Source: Cunninghamia lanceolata
Taxonomy: Eukaryota > Streptophyta > Pinopsida > Cupressales > Cupressaceae
Length of the DNA: 64,000 bases
NCBI GenBank assembly: GCA_027924645.1
Contig: BSBN01000445.1
Coordinates: forward strand, 7,981,001-8,045,000
Direction of reading: 5' to 3'
Part shown: piece after piece, positions 32,648 through 45,170 of the stretch
Layout of the letters: every line of letters starts with the position of its first letter
Position numbering within the stretch: position 1 is the stretch's first letter
Position numbers and translations under genes: made by a program
The notes under the pieces: model-generated
Told to the model about the DNA's origin: nothing
Databases searched by the model: none
The model's input: the letters and a program-made list of their open reading frames with translations, nothing else

Positions 32648-33842
32648 TGTAGACACCCTAAAATGACCATGTCATCACTTCACTTGCATTTCATCAAATT
32701 TGTCTAATCACCTACATTTCAACATTAATTAAATAATCTAATTATTTAATTAATTTCATCAGGATCATCAATGTCTTCCAAAACTCCTAAATTCAAAATT
32801 AATTGAATAAATTCTATTAATTTAATTAATTTAATCAAAATCAACTTTATTCTCCCAAAATTAAATAATTTTAATTATTTAATTAATTCATTATCATCTT
32901 CGAAAATTCAAATCCATATCAATTGAATAAATTAATTATTTAATTAATTATCTTCAAAATCCTCTTATCTACAATTAAATAATTCTCATTATTTAATTAA
33001 ATCAAACTGTTCTTCCAAATTTAAATAAATCATGCAAATTTATTTAAATTATCTCAATCTCTAAAAATAAAATATAATAAAATATTTTATTTATTCTTCT
33101 AATCATGCACAAACAATTAAATAAATAATTTTTTTTAATTTCCTCAAAAAATCTTCCAAAATCTTCTAAAAATAAATCTTGTTCATCATGCACACAAAAT
33201 TAAATAATTTATTATTTAATTTATCTCAAATCATCCAAAAAATAAATTATAAGTTGAGTTAATTGACTTAATCATTATTGTTTTTATTACCAACTCATAA
33301 ATTAGAAAAAAACATTTCTATTTTTACGAAATCTAAAGATATGTCTATTCCATGTCTTTGCTAAATCAAGTAGTTACTCAAGCAAAAATCAATTTTTGTG
33401 TGACACATGTTAGGTGCACATTCATCATGAATTCTAGATTTATCTCATCCATTGATTCCATTGAATTTTCTAGACCGCTAATCGATCATGTTTGAAACCT
33501 ATATAAACCCCCCTTATCTCCATAACAAATCCTCTTCGATCATTGATTCTCAGGCATTCTAGCGCTTGGAGCACACATCGCATTGTTGAGCACACTTCTA
33601 CCTTTTGAGCACAAACACAATCTACATGCACTTGTTGCAAACATGGTTTCATAATTTGAAGAGCAATCTACATTCGACCAAGAGATCCAAACAATCTAGG
33701 TGATAGATTCTTTGTTTGTAATTTGATTTATTCATTGATTTGGTTATTGCTTAGATAGATCTTTTGATGTTATGGGTAATTAAGTTGTTATTATCATAAC
33801 TTTTGATCTTATCATTCAACCTCTCAATTTTTCCTATACACA
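32648..33842 (+). repeat. Solo LTR F, same family as element E
   Basis: It starts TGTAGACACCCTAAAATG and ends CCTATACACA, aligned along its whole length with the LTRs of E but more diverged. CCATC precedes it (32643-32647) and CCGTC follows (33843-33847), a target duplication with one mismatch. No internal region adjoins it, so it is a solo LTR left by LTR-LTR recombination. It retains the AT-rich segment missing in the E 3' LTR. Confidence 0.87.
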
Positions 33843-33914
33843 CCGTCATTTCAAATAATAGTAAATACAATCTATGTTCCTAAACAACAAGAAGAACCTG
33901 TGAAGCCAAAAATA

Positions 33915-35282
33915 TGTTGCAAGTATGGGCCTAACTAGTGTTGTCATTGATGTCAACATACTCTTGTTACATTGATGATAAGGATTGGATGAGCTAAATG
34001 CTGAGGATATTGAGAAAATTAGTCCTTTCAGGAACATAGAAGAACAGTGAAGACAGTGAGGTAAAGATCCCAGCTAAGATGAAGATCAGAGGATGTGCAT
34101 CAAAGGGTTTGTAGATATGTGTCTTAATATGACCTAGCAAAGATTTTAGAGGTGTGCATGAAGATCTGAAGAAGTTATGGCCACTTAAGTAAAACCAGTT
34201 CTGGCAGATGTTTAGAGGTGACAGAGTGACACAGATAGGTCCGGTGAGATCCAAAAATGCAATATCTTGTTCTATAGATTTGGTGGAGTATTTAGGAAGT
34301 CAATGTGAATTGACAGCTCAATTGGTTCGTGGTCTAGAGGTCCGCAAGCATCTATTCCAATATGACAGTGATGACAGACTGTGTTCTTGAGGTTCCAGAT
34401 GAAAGAGAGAATGATTTCAGTAAGCAGAAGTAGTGTGGATGTTCTTGGTGATTCAGGAAAGCTTGTGGAGGTCTTTTGATTGTGTCTAGTTTGTGTTGGT
34501 GGTCCGCATTGAAGATTGAGCTTGTAATTGAAGAATTACTTCCAGATGATGATGTTCTTCCTAAGACTAGCCGACCGGATGAGTTACACATCCTACGAAT
34601 GATCTTGAAGATATTCTATGAAGAATGGCGTGTTCCTAAAGGAAGATTGAAGTCTCAGATTTGTGTGGCCGATAGTGTGTTGATCCATGTGAAGTCTTTT
34701 TGTAATTATTCATGTTTTATTTATGTATTTGCTCTATGCCGACTTGGATGATTATCCCTAAGTCGATGTCTTGTATAAATAAGGAGTTGTAAAGTCATTT
34801 CAAAGGTATCTTGTGGAGATGAAAGGGTGGTAGAGAGGAGCAGAGTGAAAGGTAGAGCAGAAGTATCGGGCTTAAATGGAATTGACTCAAGCATGGTGAA
34901 GATGCTATTCTTCAGTTCAAGTATGTAATACTTATTATTCTGTAGACAATGTGTCTCCTGTAGGCAGTGAGCCTCTTGTGAGCAGTGTGCTCAGGTAGTG
35001 AGCCCTAATTGGCATGTGCCATTTTGTTCTTCCTATTCTTTTAATAGAGAATATAATCTTGGGTTAGTCACCCCATGGTTTTTCCCTTAACTGAGTTTTC
35101 CATGTCAAAACTCTTGGTGTCATATGTGTTAATGTGTTGCTGCTCTTGATTTGTTGCATTATGTTTCCATAATGGATTTATTATTATGCTGTTGATTTAA
35201 GAAAAGGATTTAAGTGATTAATTGCAAGAAAAATTTGGACAAATGATTCACCCCCCCTCAGTTGTCTATCCTAAATCTAACA
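33915..35282 (+). repeat. 5' LTR of element G (1368 bp)
   Basis: Pairs with 39785-41137. It has a TATA box in TTGTATAAATAAGG near 34773. The block at about 34940-35125 (AGACAATGTGTCTCCTGTAG, AGTGAGCCCTAATTGGCA, CACCCCATGG) is shared with the LTRs of elements A, B and C. Confidence 0.92.
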
Positions 35283-35283
35283 A

Positions 35284-35297
35284 TTGGTATCAGAGCC
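35284..35297 (+). promoter_or_regulatory. Primer-binding site of element G
   Basis: TTGGTATCAGAGCC begins one base after the LTR end. TGGTATCAGAGC is the known complement of the plant initiator tRNA-Met 3' end, standard for Copia elements. Confidence 0.92.
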
Positions 35298-35339
35298 AAG
35301 TTCCTCTAAAAGGAGCTTAACTACTTGAGGAGATCCAAG

Positions 35340-36350
35340 ATGTCGTCCTAAAAAAAAGATAGTCCGAGGTTTGATGGAACCAATTTCACTCTTTGGAAAA
35401 TTCGCATGGAATGCCAATTGCAATGTATGGGAATGCAGTATTAGATCATGGATTCAAAGAAGTATGATCCTCCACAGAATGGTCCACGTACCGTAGATGA
35501 AATCAGAGATGTTGAAAACAATCTGCGAACTAAAGAAGCTCTTCTAAGTGCCTTATCTGATTTAGAGCTAACAAATGTTGTTGATCTAAAAACTGCATAT
35601 GAGATTTGGCAAAAACTGGAACTTCTGCATGAATGAGACAAGTATGTTAAATGTGTTAAGCTATAGAGTCTGAAAGGAAAATTTGAAAACCTGAAGATGA
35701 GAGAAGATGAAAATATCACTACATTTATGCCAAGAGTAAATGAGCTTGTTTGTGGCATTAGATGTGCTGGTGGAATCCTGGATGAAGATGAGATTGTTAG
35801 CAAAGTTCTCAGATCCCTTCTTGATTCTTACAAATATAAGGTTACTTGAAGAATTCAGATCCTTTTCAGGTATCACAAGAGATTAATTGGTTTGTAAATT
35901 GGCTGCATTTGAATTGACTGAGTTTGGAGATACCCCCCCAATACTAAATCTGCATTCAAAGCTAGTGCCTCTACAAAAGGAAAACAAAAGTTTTATCCAG
36001 GAGAGAACTCTTCAAAGAAACTATCATGGTATGAAAAAGCAAGAAAAGACTTGGAAGAAGATGAAGCAGAAGCTGTTCAACTTGAAGCCCTTATTGCAAA
36101 AAGACTGCCAAGAGGATCCGATAAGTATGAGGAGAAATTGCCTTTTAAATGTTTTAACTGCAATAAGATTGGTCATTTTGCCTCAAGGTGTCTGAAAAGA
36201 TTTTCAAGGCCAAATCCTAACAGATCAAGGTTCCAAAAGAAATGTTACTATGTTCATGAAGATGATGATAACGAAGGAGTAACAGATGATGAATCAGAGA
36301 CAAGAAACAAATCCAGAAGTGACTGGGTGTTTATTGCCATCAAGGAAGAA
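35340..36350 (+). pseudogene. gag of element G, broken
   Basis: The ATG at 35340 is followed within a few codons by a stop (TCCTAAAAA). The frame then reads the Copia Gag start SPRFDGTNFTLWKIRME, and blocks LLSALSDLELTNVVDLKTA and KFENLKMREDENITTFMPR match the Copia Gag core (UBN2-like). More stops occur near 35440, 35635 and 35663. A single CCHC knuckle, CFNCNKIGHFASRC, lies at 36150-36191. The protein forms the particle and binds RNA in an intact element. The one knuckle here contrasts with four in the pol-less family. Confidence 0.85.
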
Positions 36351-37563
36351 GATCCAATGCCCTCTAAATCTATCAATCATAAAATTGTAGAAAGAGCTCT
36401 GGCTGCCCAAGTTAAAGAAAAGGATGAATGGGTCATTGATAGTGGATGCTCTCACCATATGACAGGTGACAAAAATAAGTTCATAGATTTGGAAAAGTAT
36501 GAAGGAGGAGTGGTAAAATTTGGTGATAATTCTGCAGGCAGAATCAGAGGTAGAGGAACCATTTCTTTTGATGGAAAGAACAAAACCAGTAATGTACTGT
36601 ATGTTGAAGGTCTGAAGCACAATCTTCTCAGTGTTGGGCAGTTGGTGGACAAAGGCTATGATCTTTGATTCAAAAATGGAAAATGTAAGATCTTTGAAAG
36701 TTCTGGAACAAAGATTACCTCCGATACTCAAACAAAAGGTAATATCTTCCACTTGGTTGGTACTGGTAAAAGTTGTTTATTTGTTCAAATTGATCAGAAT
36801 TGGTTGTGGCATAGAAGAATGTGTCATGTGAATTTTGAGAGATCTTCCAAGACTAGTGAAACCTACTAATAGTTTGTGCAAAGAATGTCAGTTGGGTAAG
36901 CAGAGCAGAGTCACATTCAAAAGTAAGGAACAGTCTTCTACCAAATTATTGGACTTAGTTCATACTGATCTATGTGGTCCGGAAAGAATCAGGAGTGTGC
37001 AAGGTAATAGATACTTCATGCTATTAATTGATGATTACTCCTGAATGATGTGGGTGACTTTTCTAAAAGAGAAATCAGAGGCTCTTGAGAAATTTAAAAT
37101 ATTCAAAGCTATGGTAGAGAATGAAACCGGATTGAACATAAAATGTCTGAGGTCTGATAGAGGTGGAGAATTCACATCCGGTGAGTTCATAGAATTTTGT
37201 GAGAAACATGGGATAAAAAGACAGTTGTTTGCTCCAAGCACTCCACAGCAGAATGGAGTAGTGGAGAGAAAGAACTGGACCATCCAGGAAGCATCTAGAA
37301 CCATGATGATGGAAGAAAATGTTCCTCAGATCTACTGGAGAGAAGCTGTAAGCACTGTAGTCTATACGCTTAATCAAGTACAAATCAGAAGCAATACTGG
37401 TAAGACTCCTTATGAACTCTGGTTTGGCATCACTCCGACTATGAGGTATTTCATAGTCTTTGGTAGCAAATGTTACAGTAAAAGAGATGAAGATCTAGGT
37501 AAATTTGATGCTAGAAGTGATGAAGGAATATTCTTGGGTTATTCTATTCAAAACAAAGCATAA
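36351..37563 (+). pseudogene. Protease and integrase of element G, broken
   Basis: The protease active site WVIDSGCSHHMTG lies at 36429-36467, and NVLYVEGLKHNLLSVGQL is the typical end of this domain. A TGA at about 36667 and a frameshift follow. The integrase zinc region (WLWHRRMCH and CKECQLGKQSRV) lies at about 36805-36915. The core has D in LVHTDLCGP, D in LRSDRGGEF and E in QNGVVERKN, so all three catalytic residues are visible. A TGA near 37042 and a TAA near 37561 interrupt it. This order, integrase before polymerase, defines Copia. Confidence 0.88.
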
Positions 37564-39459
37564 TGATGTTATAACAAGAGATTGAGGAAGATTGTAGAAA
37601 GTACAAATGTGAAGGTTGATGAATGTATTGAAAAACCCTCAAGGTTTTATGAATATGATGAAGATGATCAGAATGATGTTTTTGTTCAAGAAGTCCAAGC
37701 CCCTTCTGAAATTTAGATTCAAACTGATCTGGTGTATCAGGAAGAAGAGATAAGTTTGAATGAACCAGTTCAAGAATCAGAAGTGCAAGAAATTCCCAAA
37801 ATTCCTAGTTATGTAAGACTGAATCACTCTAAAGATCAGATCATAGGTGATAAAAGTAAAGGTGTTCAAACAAGAAAAAAGATTTCTCAAGACTCCGAAG
37901 AGTATTGTTTGATTTCAAAGATTGAACCAAAGTCAGTAAATGAAGCATGCAATGATGAAAGCTGGACTAAAGCAATGGAGGAAGAGTTGATGCAAATTGA
38001 GAAAAACCACACTTGGGATCTTGTTCCTAGACCAAAAAATAAGAATCTGATTGGAACCAAATGGGTCTTCCGGAATAAACTAAATGAAGATGGTGAAGTA
38101 GTCAGAAACAAAGCCAGATTAGTCTGCAAGAGTTACTCTGAAGTAGAAGGAGTTGATTTTCAAGAAACTTTTGCTCTGGTGGAAAGGATTGAAGTAGTTA
38201 GATTATTTCTTGCCTTTGCCACCTTCAAGGAATTCAAAGTATATCAGATGGATGTTAAGTCTATCTTCCTAAATGGTGACTTAGAAGAAGAAGTTTACAT
38301 TGAGCAACCGGATGGATTTCAATTATCTGATCATGGTGATATGGTCTGCAAGTTGAAGAAAGCACTGTATGGACTCAAGCAATCCCTAAGATCCTAGTAT
38401 GAAAGATTGGATAAGCATCTTTTAAAGATTGGTTTCAACAAAGGTACTACTGATAGTAACTTGTACTTCAAAATTGATCATGAAAATATCTTGATTGTTG
38501 AAGAATTTGTTGATGATATCATTTTTGGAGGAAGAGATAGTATGTGCAAAACTTTTGCAAATCAAATGAAAAGTGAAATTGAAATGTCCATGTTTGGGGA
38601 AATGAATTTCTTCTTGGGTCTGCAAATCATTCAAACAAAGAAAGGAATCTTCATTTCTCAGACTAAATATGTGAAAGAATTGTTGAAGAAATTTGGGATG
38701 GAAGACTCAAAACCAATGAATACCCCCATGACAACCAGATGTAAATTCAGAAAAGATGATGACTCTCCTAAGGCTGATCAGAAAAAGTATAGGTCAATGA
38801 TTAGAGGATTATTGTATCTCACTCAAACTAGACCTGACATTATGAATGTTATTGGTCTTGTTGCTAGATTCCAAGATGATCCTAGAGAATCTCATGTCAT
38901 GGCAATCAGGAGGATTTTTAGATATCTAAAAGGGACAGTTGAGTATGGATTGTGGTATCCCAAAGATCATGAATTTTCTCTTCATACATATACAGATGCG
39001 GATTGGGTAGGAGATGTGGATGACTGGAAGAGTACCAATGGTGGAGCATTCTTTTTGGGGAAGAGATTGGTTTCTTGGCTGAGCAAGAAACAAGAGGCAA
39101 TATCTTTGTCCACTGCAGAAGTAGAATATATTGCAGCAGCAGGTAGTTGCACTCAAGTATTGTGGATGAAGCAAATGCTAAGAGATATCAGAGTGGAGTA
39201 TGAAGAACCTATCACAATCTTCTGTGATAATTCAAGTGCAATTAACATATCAAAAAATCTGGTGTTGCATTCAAAGACTAAACATATATCCATCAAGTTT
39301 CACTTTTTGAGAGAGCAAATGAACAAAAATGAAGTCATATTGCAATTTGTGCCTTCCAAGGATCAGATTACAGATATTTTTACTAAACCTCTACCTAAAG
39401 ACTCTTTTGAGTATCTCAGTGAGAAGTTAGGGGTTATTACCCCTCTAGTTCTAAATTAA
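37564..39459 (+). pseudogene. Reverse transcriptase and RNase H of element G, broken
   Basis: Reverse transcriptase starts near 37950 (WTKAMEEELMQIEKN, GTKWVFRNKLNEDG) and includes YQMDVKSIFLNGDLEEEVY. A TAG at about 38396 precedes the polymerase signature FVDDIIFGG at about 38506-38532, where most Copia elements have YVDD. RNase H follows with YTDADWVGD (near 38990), SLSTAEVEYIAAA (about 39107-39145) and HFLREQ, ending at a TAA at 39457-39459. The last 350 codons are open. Changes such as FALVERIE for the usual FAPVARLE show relaxed constraint. Confidence 0.9.
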
Positions 39460-39599
39460 GGTGCACTGATGTGCATCAGTCCGGTGGATCTCACATTCAT
39501 ATCTTGTGGTTCGGATTGATGATGGGAAGCTACTACTCAAGGAGAGTAGCTGATATGATTTTGAAGTAATGCAAGTATGTTCCCTTTGCCATTGATGTT

Positions 39600-39784
39600 A
39601 AAGGGGGAGAGAAGACATGTGAAAAATAAGTAGTTGTTGATCAAAGGGGAGCAGTAAAGGAAAAGAAGACATGTGAATGGTTGTTGTTGATAGGGGGAGT
39701 TATGTCAGTGAGGAGAAGTTCTTGTCTTAATGGTTAAAACAATTTTTCACATCATATGTTGCCATCAATGACAAAGGGGGAGAT
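39600..39784 (+). promoter_or_regulatory. Polypurine tract array of element G
   Basis: Tracts lie at 39600-39611 (AAAGGGGGAGAG), 39642-39651 (AAAGGGGAGC), 39691-39699 (TAGGGGGAG) and 39773-39783, the last against the 3' LTR and preceded by TTGCCATCAATGACAAAG. This is the same four-tract layout as in elements A, B and C. Confidence 0.8.
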
Positions 39785-41137
39785 TGTTGCAAGTATGGGC
39801 CTAACCGGTGTTGTCATTGATGTCAACATACTCCTGTTGCATTGATGATAAGGATTGGATGAGCTGAATGCTGAGGATATTTAGAAAATTAGTCCTATTA
39901 GGAACAGAGAAGAATAGTGAAGACAGTGAGGTAAAGATCCCAGCCAAGATGAAAATCAGAGGATGCACATCAAAGACTTTGTAGATATGTGGCTTAATAT
40001 GATTTAGTAAATATTTTAGAGGTCCGAATGAAGATTTGAAGAAGTTATGGCCACTTAAGTAAAACTGGTTCTGGAAGATGTTCAGAGGTGACAGAGTGAC
40101 ATAGATAGGTCCAGTGAGATCTGGAAATGCAATATCTTGTTCTGCAGATTTGATGGAGTATTTAGGAAGTCAATGTGAATTGACAACTCAATTGGTTCAT
40201 GGTTTGGAGGTCCGCAAGTATCTATTCCAATATGACAGTGATGGAAGACTATGTTCTTGAGGTTCCAAATGAAAGAGAGAGTGATTTTAGAAATTAGTAG
40301 TGTGGATGTTCTTGGTGATTCAAGAAAGCTTGTGGAGGTCTTTGGATTGTGTCTAGTTCATGTTGGTGGTCCACATTAAAGATTGAGCTCGTAATTGAAG
40401 AATTACTTCCAGATGATGATATTCTTCCTAAGTCTGGCTAACCGGATGAGTTACACATCCTGCGGATGATCTTGAAGATGTTCTGTGAAGAATGGTGTGT
40501 TCCTAAAGGAAGATTGAAGTCTCAGATCTATGTGGCCAATAGTGTGTTGATCCACATGAAGTCTTTTTGTAATTAGTCATGTTGTATTTATGTATTTGCT
40601 CTATTCCAACTTGGATGATTATCCCTAAGTCGATGTCTTGTATAAATAAGGAGTTGTAAAGTCATTTCAAAGGTATCTTGTGGAGATGAAAGGGTGGTAG
40701 AGAGGAGCAGAGAAAAAGGTAGAGCAGAAGTATTGGGCTTAAATGGAATTGACTCAAGCATGGCGAAGATGCTATTCTTTAGTTCAAGTATGTAATACTT
40801 ATTATTCTGTAGACAGTGTGTCTCCTGTAGGCAGTGGGCCTCTTGTGGGTAGTGAGCCCTAATTGGCATGTGCCATTTTATTCTTCCTATTCTTTTAACA
40901 GAGAATACAATCTTGGGTTAGTCACCCCATGGTTTTTCCCTTAATTGGGTTTTCCATCTCAAAAATCTTGGTGTCATATGTGTTAATGTGTTGTTGCTCT
41001 TGATTTGTTACATTATGTTTCCATAATTGGTTTATTATTATGCTACTGAATTAAGAAAAGGATTTAAGTGATTAATTGCAAGAAAGTTTTGGACAACTGA
41101 TTCACCCCCCTCTCAGTTGTCTGTCCTAAATCTAACA
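39785..41137 (+). repeat. 3' LTR of element G (1353 bp)
   Basis: It starts TGTTGCAAGTATGGG and ends CTAAATCTAACA, followed by the target repeat AAATA. It differs from the 5' LTR at several percent of positions by eye, plus small indels such as the loss of the GAGCAGTGTGCTC segment near 40850, so the insertion is older than A or D. Confidence 0.92.
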
Positions 41138-41142
41138 AAATA

Positions 41143-43085
41143 GTGGTCAACCTGTGTTTGGATGTAGTTGAATCACAATCTAAACTAGTGCTCACTATTA
41201 GAGGTCTTCCACCTTCTTCTCAACCTCCTAATTACATCTATAACTATGCTAAACAAATAACACATTGAAGTCAACAAGAAAGATCACAAAAACTTAGTCA
41301 TACTATGGTTTCTCATTCATATAACACATGAAATAAAAAATAGACTAAACAACAATCAAGCATTCTAATATCTTTACCAGCTTCTCAACCTATGCTTCCT
41401 CAAGGACCTCATTGAACACAATAAGTTGGTCAAGATTATGATCTTGTTGAGCAGCTTCGTGCTACTCCTGCAAAGATTTCTCTTTGGGAGCTTATACAAA
41501 CTTTGCCTACATACCATCGAATGCTCCAAGAAGTTGTACAAAAGGTGATTGTACCACCTGCTATGAAGCCGAATGATGTAGAAGCTCTTTTAGACTATAT
41601 GCATGTGATAAAAACATACATTTTGTTTCAGCAACATGAGTTGCCTCCTATTGAAGTTCAAAATCAATATGATCCTTTAATTATTTTCATCACTATAAAC
41701 AAGAAATTGATCAAGCGAGTTATGATTTATAATGGATCAACTCTTAATGTTTGTGGTATTAATTTATTACATAAGATTAAGATTGATACTTCCTTAATTA
41801 AACCAGACATAATTAGCATTCGTGGCTTTGACAATGTTGGAAGACAATCTATAGGCAATATAACTTTACCTGTACAAGTTGGACCTATGATTTTGTCTTC
41901 TTTGATTCATGTCATGCCTGGTCCTTTATCATACAACATGATTCTTGGTATACCTTGGATTCATGCATTGGGGGCAGTTCCATCTACCCTTCATCATTTA
42001 ATCAAGTTTATTTATGCAAATAAACTTCATACCATTGAAGCTGATCCAAAACTAGATAATTATTTACATATTGAAATGCAAAAACAAGTTGTTCATCATA
42101 AGATTCTAAATAACTTGAAGGTTGATAAATCAACTCCTCTTACTATAGGTAATGTTGTACAAGAGTCTCAATAGTTGAATGCATTCCTTGGTGAAGATTG
42201 GGGTTCATTAGACTTTACTCCTGCCTCCATGGGAGAATACAACTTAACAATCCTAATTCTAAAACTTCAAATGTTGCATCGATTTCATCTAAGAACTCTA
42301 TTCAGAAACATAAATTTTCTTTAGTCATAAACACATAAAACACTCTCACTTACACTATAGACTATGAGACCTACGAGGCCCCACCTTCTTCTAAAGAGAT
42401 GGCCTCTCTTTATGGTCAGGGATTTCAGATTCTCTATAAGAATTGTGACTATGTAGGTAATGGTTGTAGTGTTAATCAACAAGGAATTTGAGTACCTATA
42501 GAAGCTTCTTCATGCCACTACTTGAGTGCTATTAGATATAATCCTTTCAAGGAAACCAAAGATCGAAGACGTACTAATTGTAATGTGAACACAATATCAA
42601 TACTCAATTTGATATTTCCTAAGATGATAGACATGAATTGTCCTCCAAGAGATATTCCTTTAGATACCTTTTCAATAGATGAAGCAATAATAGAAGTCTT
42701 GGGAGCTTATGACAATGTTCCTCATTATCATCACAAGCGTGGATTGCCTTATCATTTAAATGCTGATGTGTACTTTGTAAAATCCACTGACTTGGTAAAC
42801 ATTGCTAATGAAGAGTTTGAAGAATCTTCACAATCACCCAATCTCATAGACCCCAGTACTTTACTCAATGGAAAGACTATCAAAGTTTTTATGGAAAAAG
42901 ATAATACTGAAATGGTGATTCCTATAGGTGATTGTTTAAGTACTGAAGAAAAAGAAGACATGACCAAGCTTTTACATGAGTTTAAAGAATTATTTGCTTG
43001 GAATTATTCGAATATGCCTTGCATTGATCCTAAGATTGTAACACATAATATTGTATTACAACCTGATGCTAAACCTTTTAAATAG
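41143..43085 (+). pseudogene. Protease region and pol linker of element H
   Basis: YDLVEQLRATPAKISLWEL (about 41440-41500) and the open frame 41503-42174 match the Tat-type region before and through the protease. NYDPL-like sequence and VMIYNGSTLNVCGINLL stand at the active site, so the catalytic aspartate of the DG triad is replaced by Y. GPLSYNMILGIPWIHALGA is the typical end. The frame 42522-43085 is the linker leading to reverse transcriptase, with KDEKEL-type spacing and KELFAWNYSNMPCIDP just before the polymerase. Several stops lie between 42174 and 42520. Inactive. Confidence 0.78.
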
Positions 43086-44165
43086 AAGATCCATAAGATG
43101 AATCCTAAGGTTGGATGGTTATTTAAAGCTAACATAGAAAAGTTTTTACAAGCTGGTTTTATTCGCTCTATTAATTACTCACCTTGGATTTCAAACATTG
43201 TGGCTATCACTAAACCTGATAACTGTATTTAGAAGTGCATTGACTTTAGAGACTTAAATATTTCTTCTTTGAAAGATGATTTTCCTCTTCCAAATATTGA
43301 TATGATTGTTGATTCAATAGCTAGCCATGAATTACTTTCCTTGATGGTTTTTCAAGATATAATCAAATTTTCATCAACCCTCAAGATCAATATAAGACAA
43401 CTTTCATAACCTCATGGGGAACATTTTGTTTGGTTATCATGCCATTTGGATTAAAGAATGTGGAGCAACTTATCAATATGCTATGACTCTTATTTATCAT
43501 GATTACATGCATCATATCTTAGAGGATTATGTTGATGATATTCTTGTGAAGTCTATTCTTCGCTAGTATCATGTCATGATCCTCTGTCAAATCTTTGAGT
43601 CAGTAAAGAAATACAACATGCTCTTGAATCCTCGTAAATGCATCTTTGGCATAGACAGTGGAAATCTATTAGGGTTTATAGTTTTGCATTGTGGTATTGA
43701 AGTAGACACAAAGAAAATTGACACGATCATTAATATGCCAACACCTAAGAACATATCTCAATTTTATAGTTTACAAGGGAAGATACAGGCCATTTGTCAA
43801 TCTATCTCATAACTTAGAGATAGGACTCACCCTTTTACTCAACTACTAAAGAAGGATTCAAAATTTCAATGGAATTTTGATTGTCAGAAATATTTGAAGA
43901 CTTAAAAATATATCTAAATAATCCTCCTATTCTATAACCTACTACTGCTGATAGACATTTTCTTCTTTACACCTCAGCATCTAATAATGCTCTTGTAGCT
44001 TTATTAGCACAACATGATACTGAAGGAAAAGAACTCGTTGTATATTACATCAATCAAACTTTTCTCAATTATGAAGTGCGATACACCATTATCGAGAAGC
44101 AGTGCCTAGCTCTTGTCTTTGCAACATAGAAGCTTAGGCATTATCTCTTAAATGCTAAAGTTCAT
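43086..44165 (+). pseudogene. Reverse transcriptase and RNase H of element H, heavily broken
   Basis: Blocks of Tat-type reverse transcriptase can be followed across changing frames: FLQAGFIRSINYSPWISNI (about 43145-43200), DDFPLPNIDMIVDS (about 43277-43320), a TTCATGCCATTTGG-type block near 43435, and ATGTTGATGATATTCT near 43529, which encodes YVDDI. A TAG at 43083 ends the previous frame. RNase H pieces (QLLKKDSKFQWNFD, YTIIEKQCLAL) lie at about 43835-44130. Decay is greater than in E, as expected for the older host element. Confidence 0.75.
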
Positions 44166-44168
44166 GTC

Positions 44169-44890
44169 ATGATAAAGTTTGATCCTTTGAAACATCTTTT
44201 TGCTAAAATAGATCTTTTAGCTCACCTTGCTAAATGGGTTATGTTATTAACAAAATTTGATCTCAAATTTATTTCTCAAAAAGTGATTAAAGGACAAGAA
44301 TTAACCAACCATTTAGCTGAGGCACCCTCAGCTTTCTCTGTAAAAAATCATGAAGAATTTCCTGATGATCAAATTCTAAATATAAATATAGATGATAAAT
44401 GGGAATTGTATTTTGATGGTTTACGATGTCGAACTAGCTCCGGTGCTGGTATCATACTAGTACCTCCTTTTGGTAAGCTGATTCCTCTATCTTACTATCT
44501 ATATTTCTCATGCACAAACAACATTGTTGAGCATGAATCTCTCATTATAGGATTTCATGTCGCTTTGGCTCTCAACATCAAACATATTACCATATATAGT
44601 GATTCACAACTAATTGCGTGACAAATAATAAGATCATATCAAGTTAAATAAGATAAACTATCTCAATATTGTGATCTTGCCTTATCATTGTTAAAACAAT
44701 TCACATCATTTTCAATTGACACTATTCCAAGGAAAGACAATCGACATGCAGATGTAATGGCAAGTGCAGCTTCCCTCATATCTTCTGTCGATTCTCCTAA
44801 CGAATATCACTTTATCATTCATAATCTTAAAACACTTGCAATAGATGAGGCTGCACCCTTGGATGCTGACCTTTGTTGTAACACAAGTTT
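44169..44890 (+). pseudogene. Second RNase H of element H, truncated at a transposon end
   Basis: WELYFDGLRCRTSSGAGII at about 44401-44457 and HITIYSDSQLIA near 44585-44620 are the signatures of the Tat extra RNase H, with DGL replacing DGS. A TGA follows near 44621, then IPRKDNRHADVMASAASL, which contains the final acidic residue. The frame runs into CACTACAACAAAT at 44891, where element H ends. No integrase follows. Confidence 0.75.
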
Positions 44891-44949
44891 CACTACAACA
44901 AATCCCTGTGATTAGCTCCCTCTTTTGCTTCCACCCACTGTTTTAATGT

Positions 44950-45170
44950 ATTTTTCCCCAATTTTTTGAAAAAGTCAGTGCTATTTATCGGGATGGTGCT
45001 GTTTTTGGCATTTTATGTGCCAATTAGAATAAGTAGGTGCTAAATTAGGCGTAAATTAGCACCTAAATTAGTGCCTAATTTAGCACCTAAATTAGTGCCT
45101 AATTTAGCGCCTAATTTAGTGCCTACTTTAACATCTAATTTAGCACCTAATTTAGTGCTAATTAGGGTTA
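44950..45170. repeat. Subterminal repeat block of K
   Basis: At least eight copies of an AATTAG-TGCCTAATTTAG-type motif occur in both orientations, spaced about 15-20 bp, followed by the telomere-like block. Such short mixed-orientation repeats are binding sites for CACTA transposase in known elements; here that is an inference. Confidence 0.65.

Larger units (their letters stand above)
33915..41137 (+). mobile_element. Element G: Copia LTR retrotransposon, full length but decayed
   Basis: The LTRs begin TGTTGCAAGTATGGG and end CCTAAATCTAACA. The target duplication AAATA lies at 33910-33914 and 41138-41142, inside element H. A tRNA-Met primer site, a gag-pol frame in Copia order (protease, integrase, reverse transcriptase, RNase H) and an array of polypurine tracts are present. 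Several stops make it non-functional. Its LTR end block, primer site and polypurine array match those of the pol-less elements A, B and C, so it is the best relative in this window of a helper for them. Confidence 0.93.
32277..44890 (+). mobile_element. Element H: old Tat-lineage Ty3 element, the substrate for later insertions
   Basis: Internal sequence survives as 32277-32647, 33848-33914 and 41143-44890 once the solo LTR F and element G are removed. Together these read as a gag start, protease, reverse transcriptase, RNase H and second RNase H of Tat type. Integrase and the 3' LTR are absent because the copy stops at a CACTA-like end at 44891. The left end was split by element E and probably continues into 1-1425. 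TTTTGGTGAACCCA near 32285 may be its primer site. Confidence 0.75.

Noticed and set aside
33470..34254. Minus-strand ORFs in the LTRs of F and G
   Set aside because: They lie within LTRs, are not conserved between the paired LTRs and overlap the inferred promoter.
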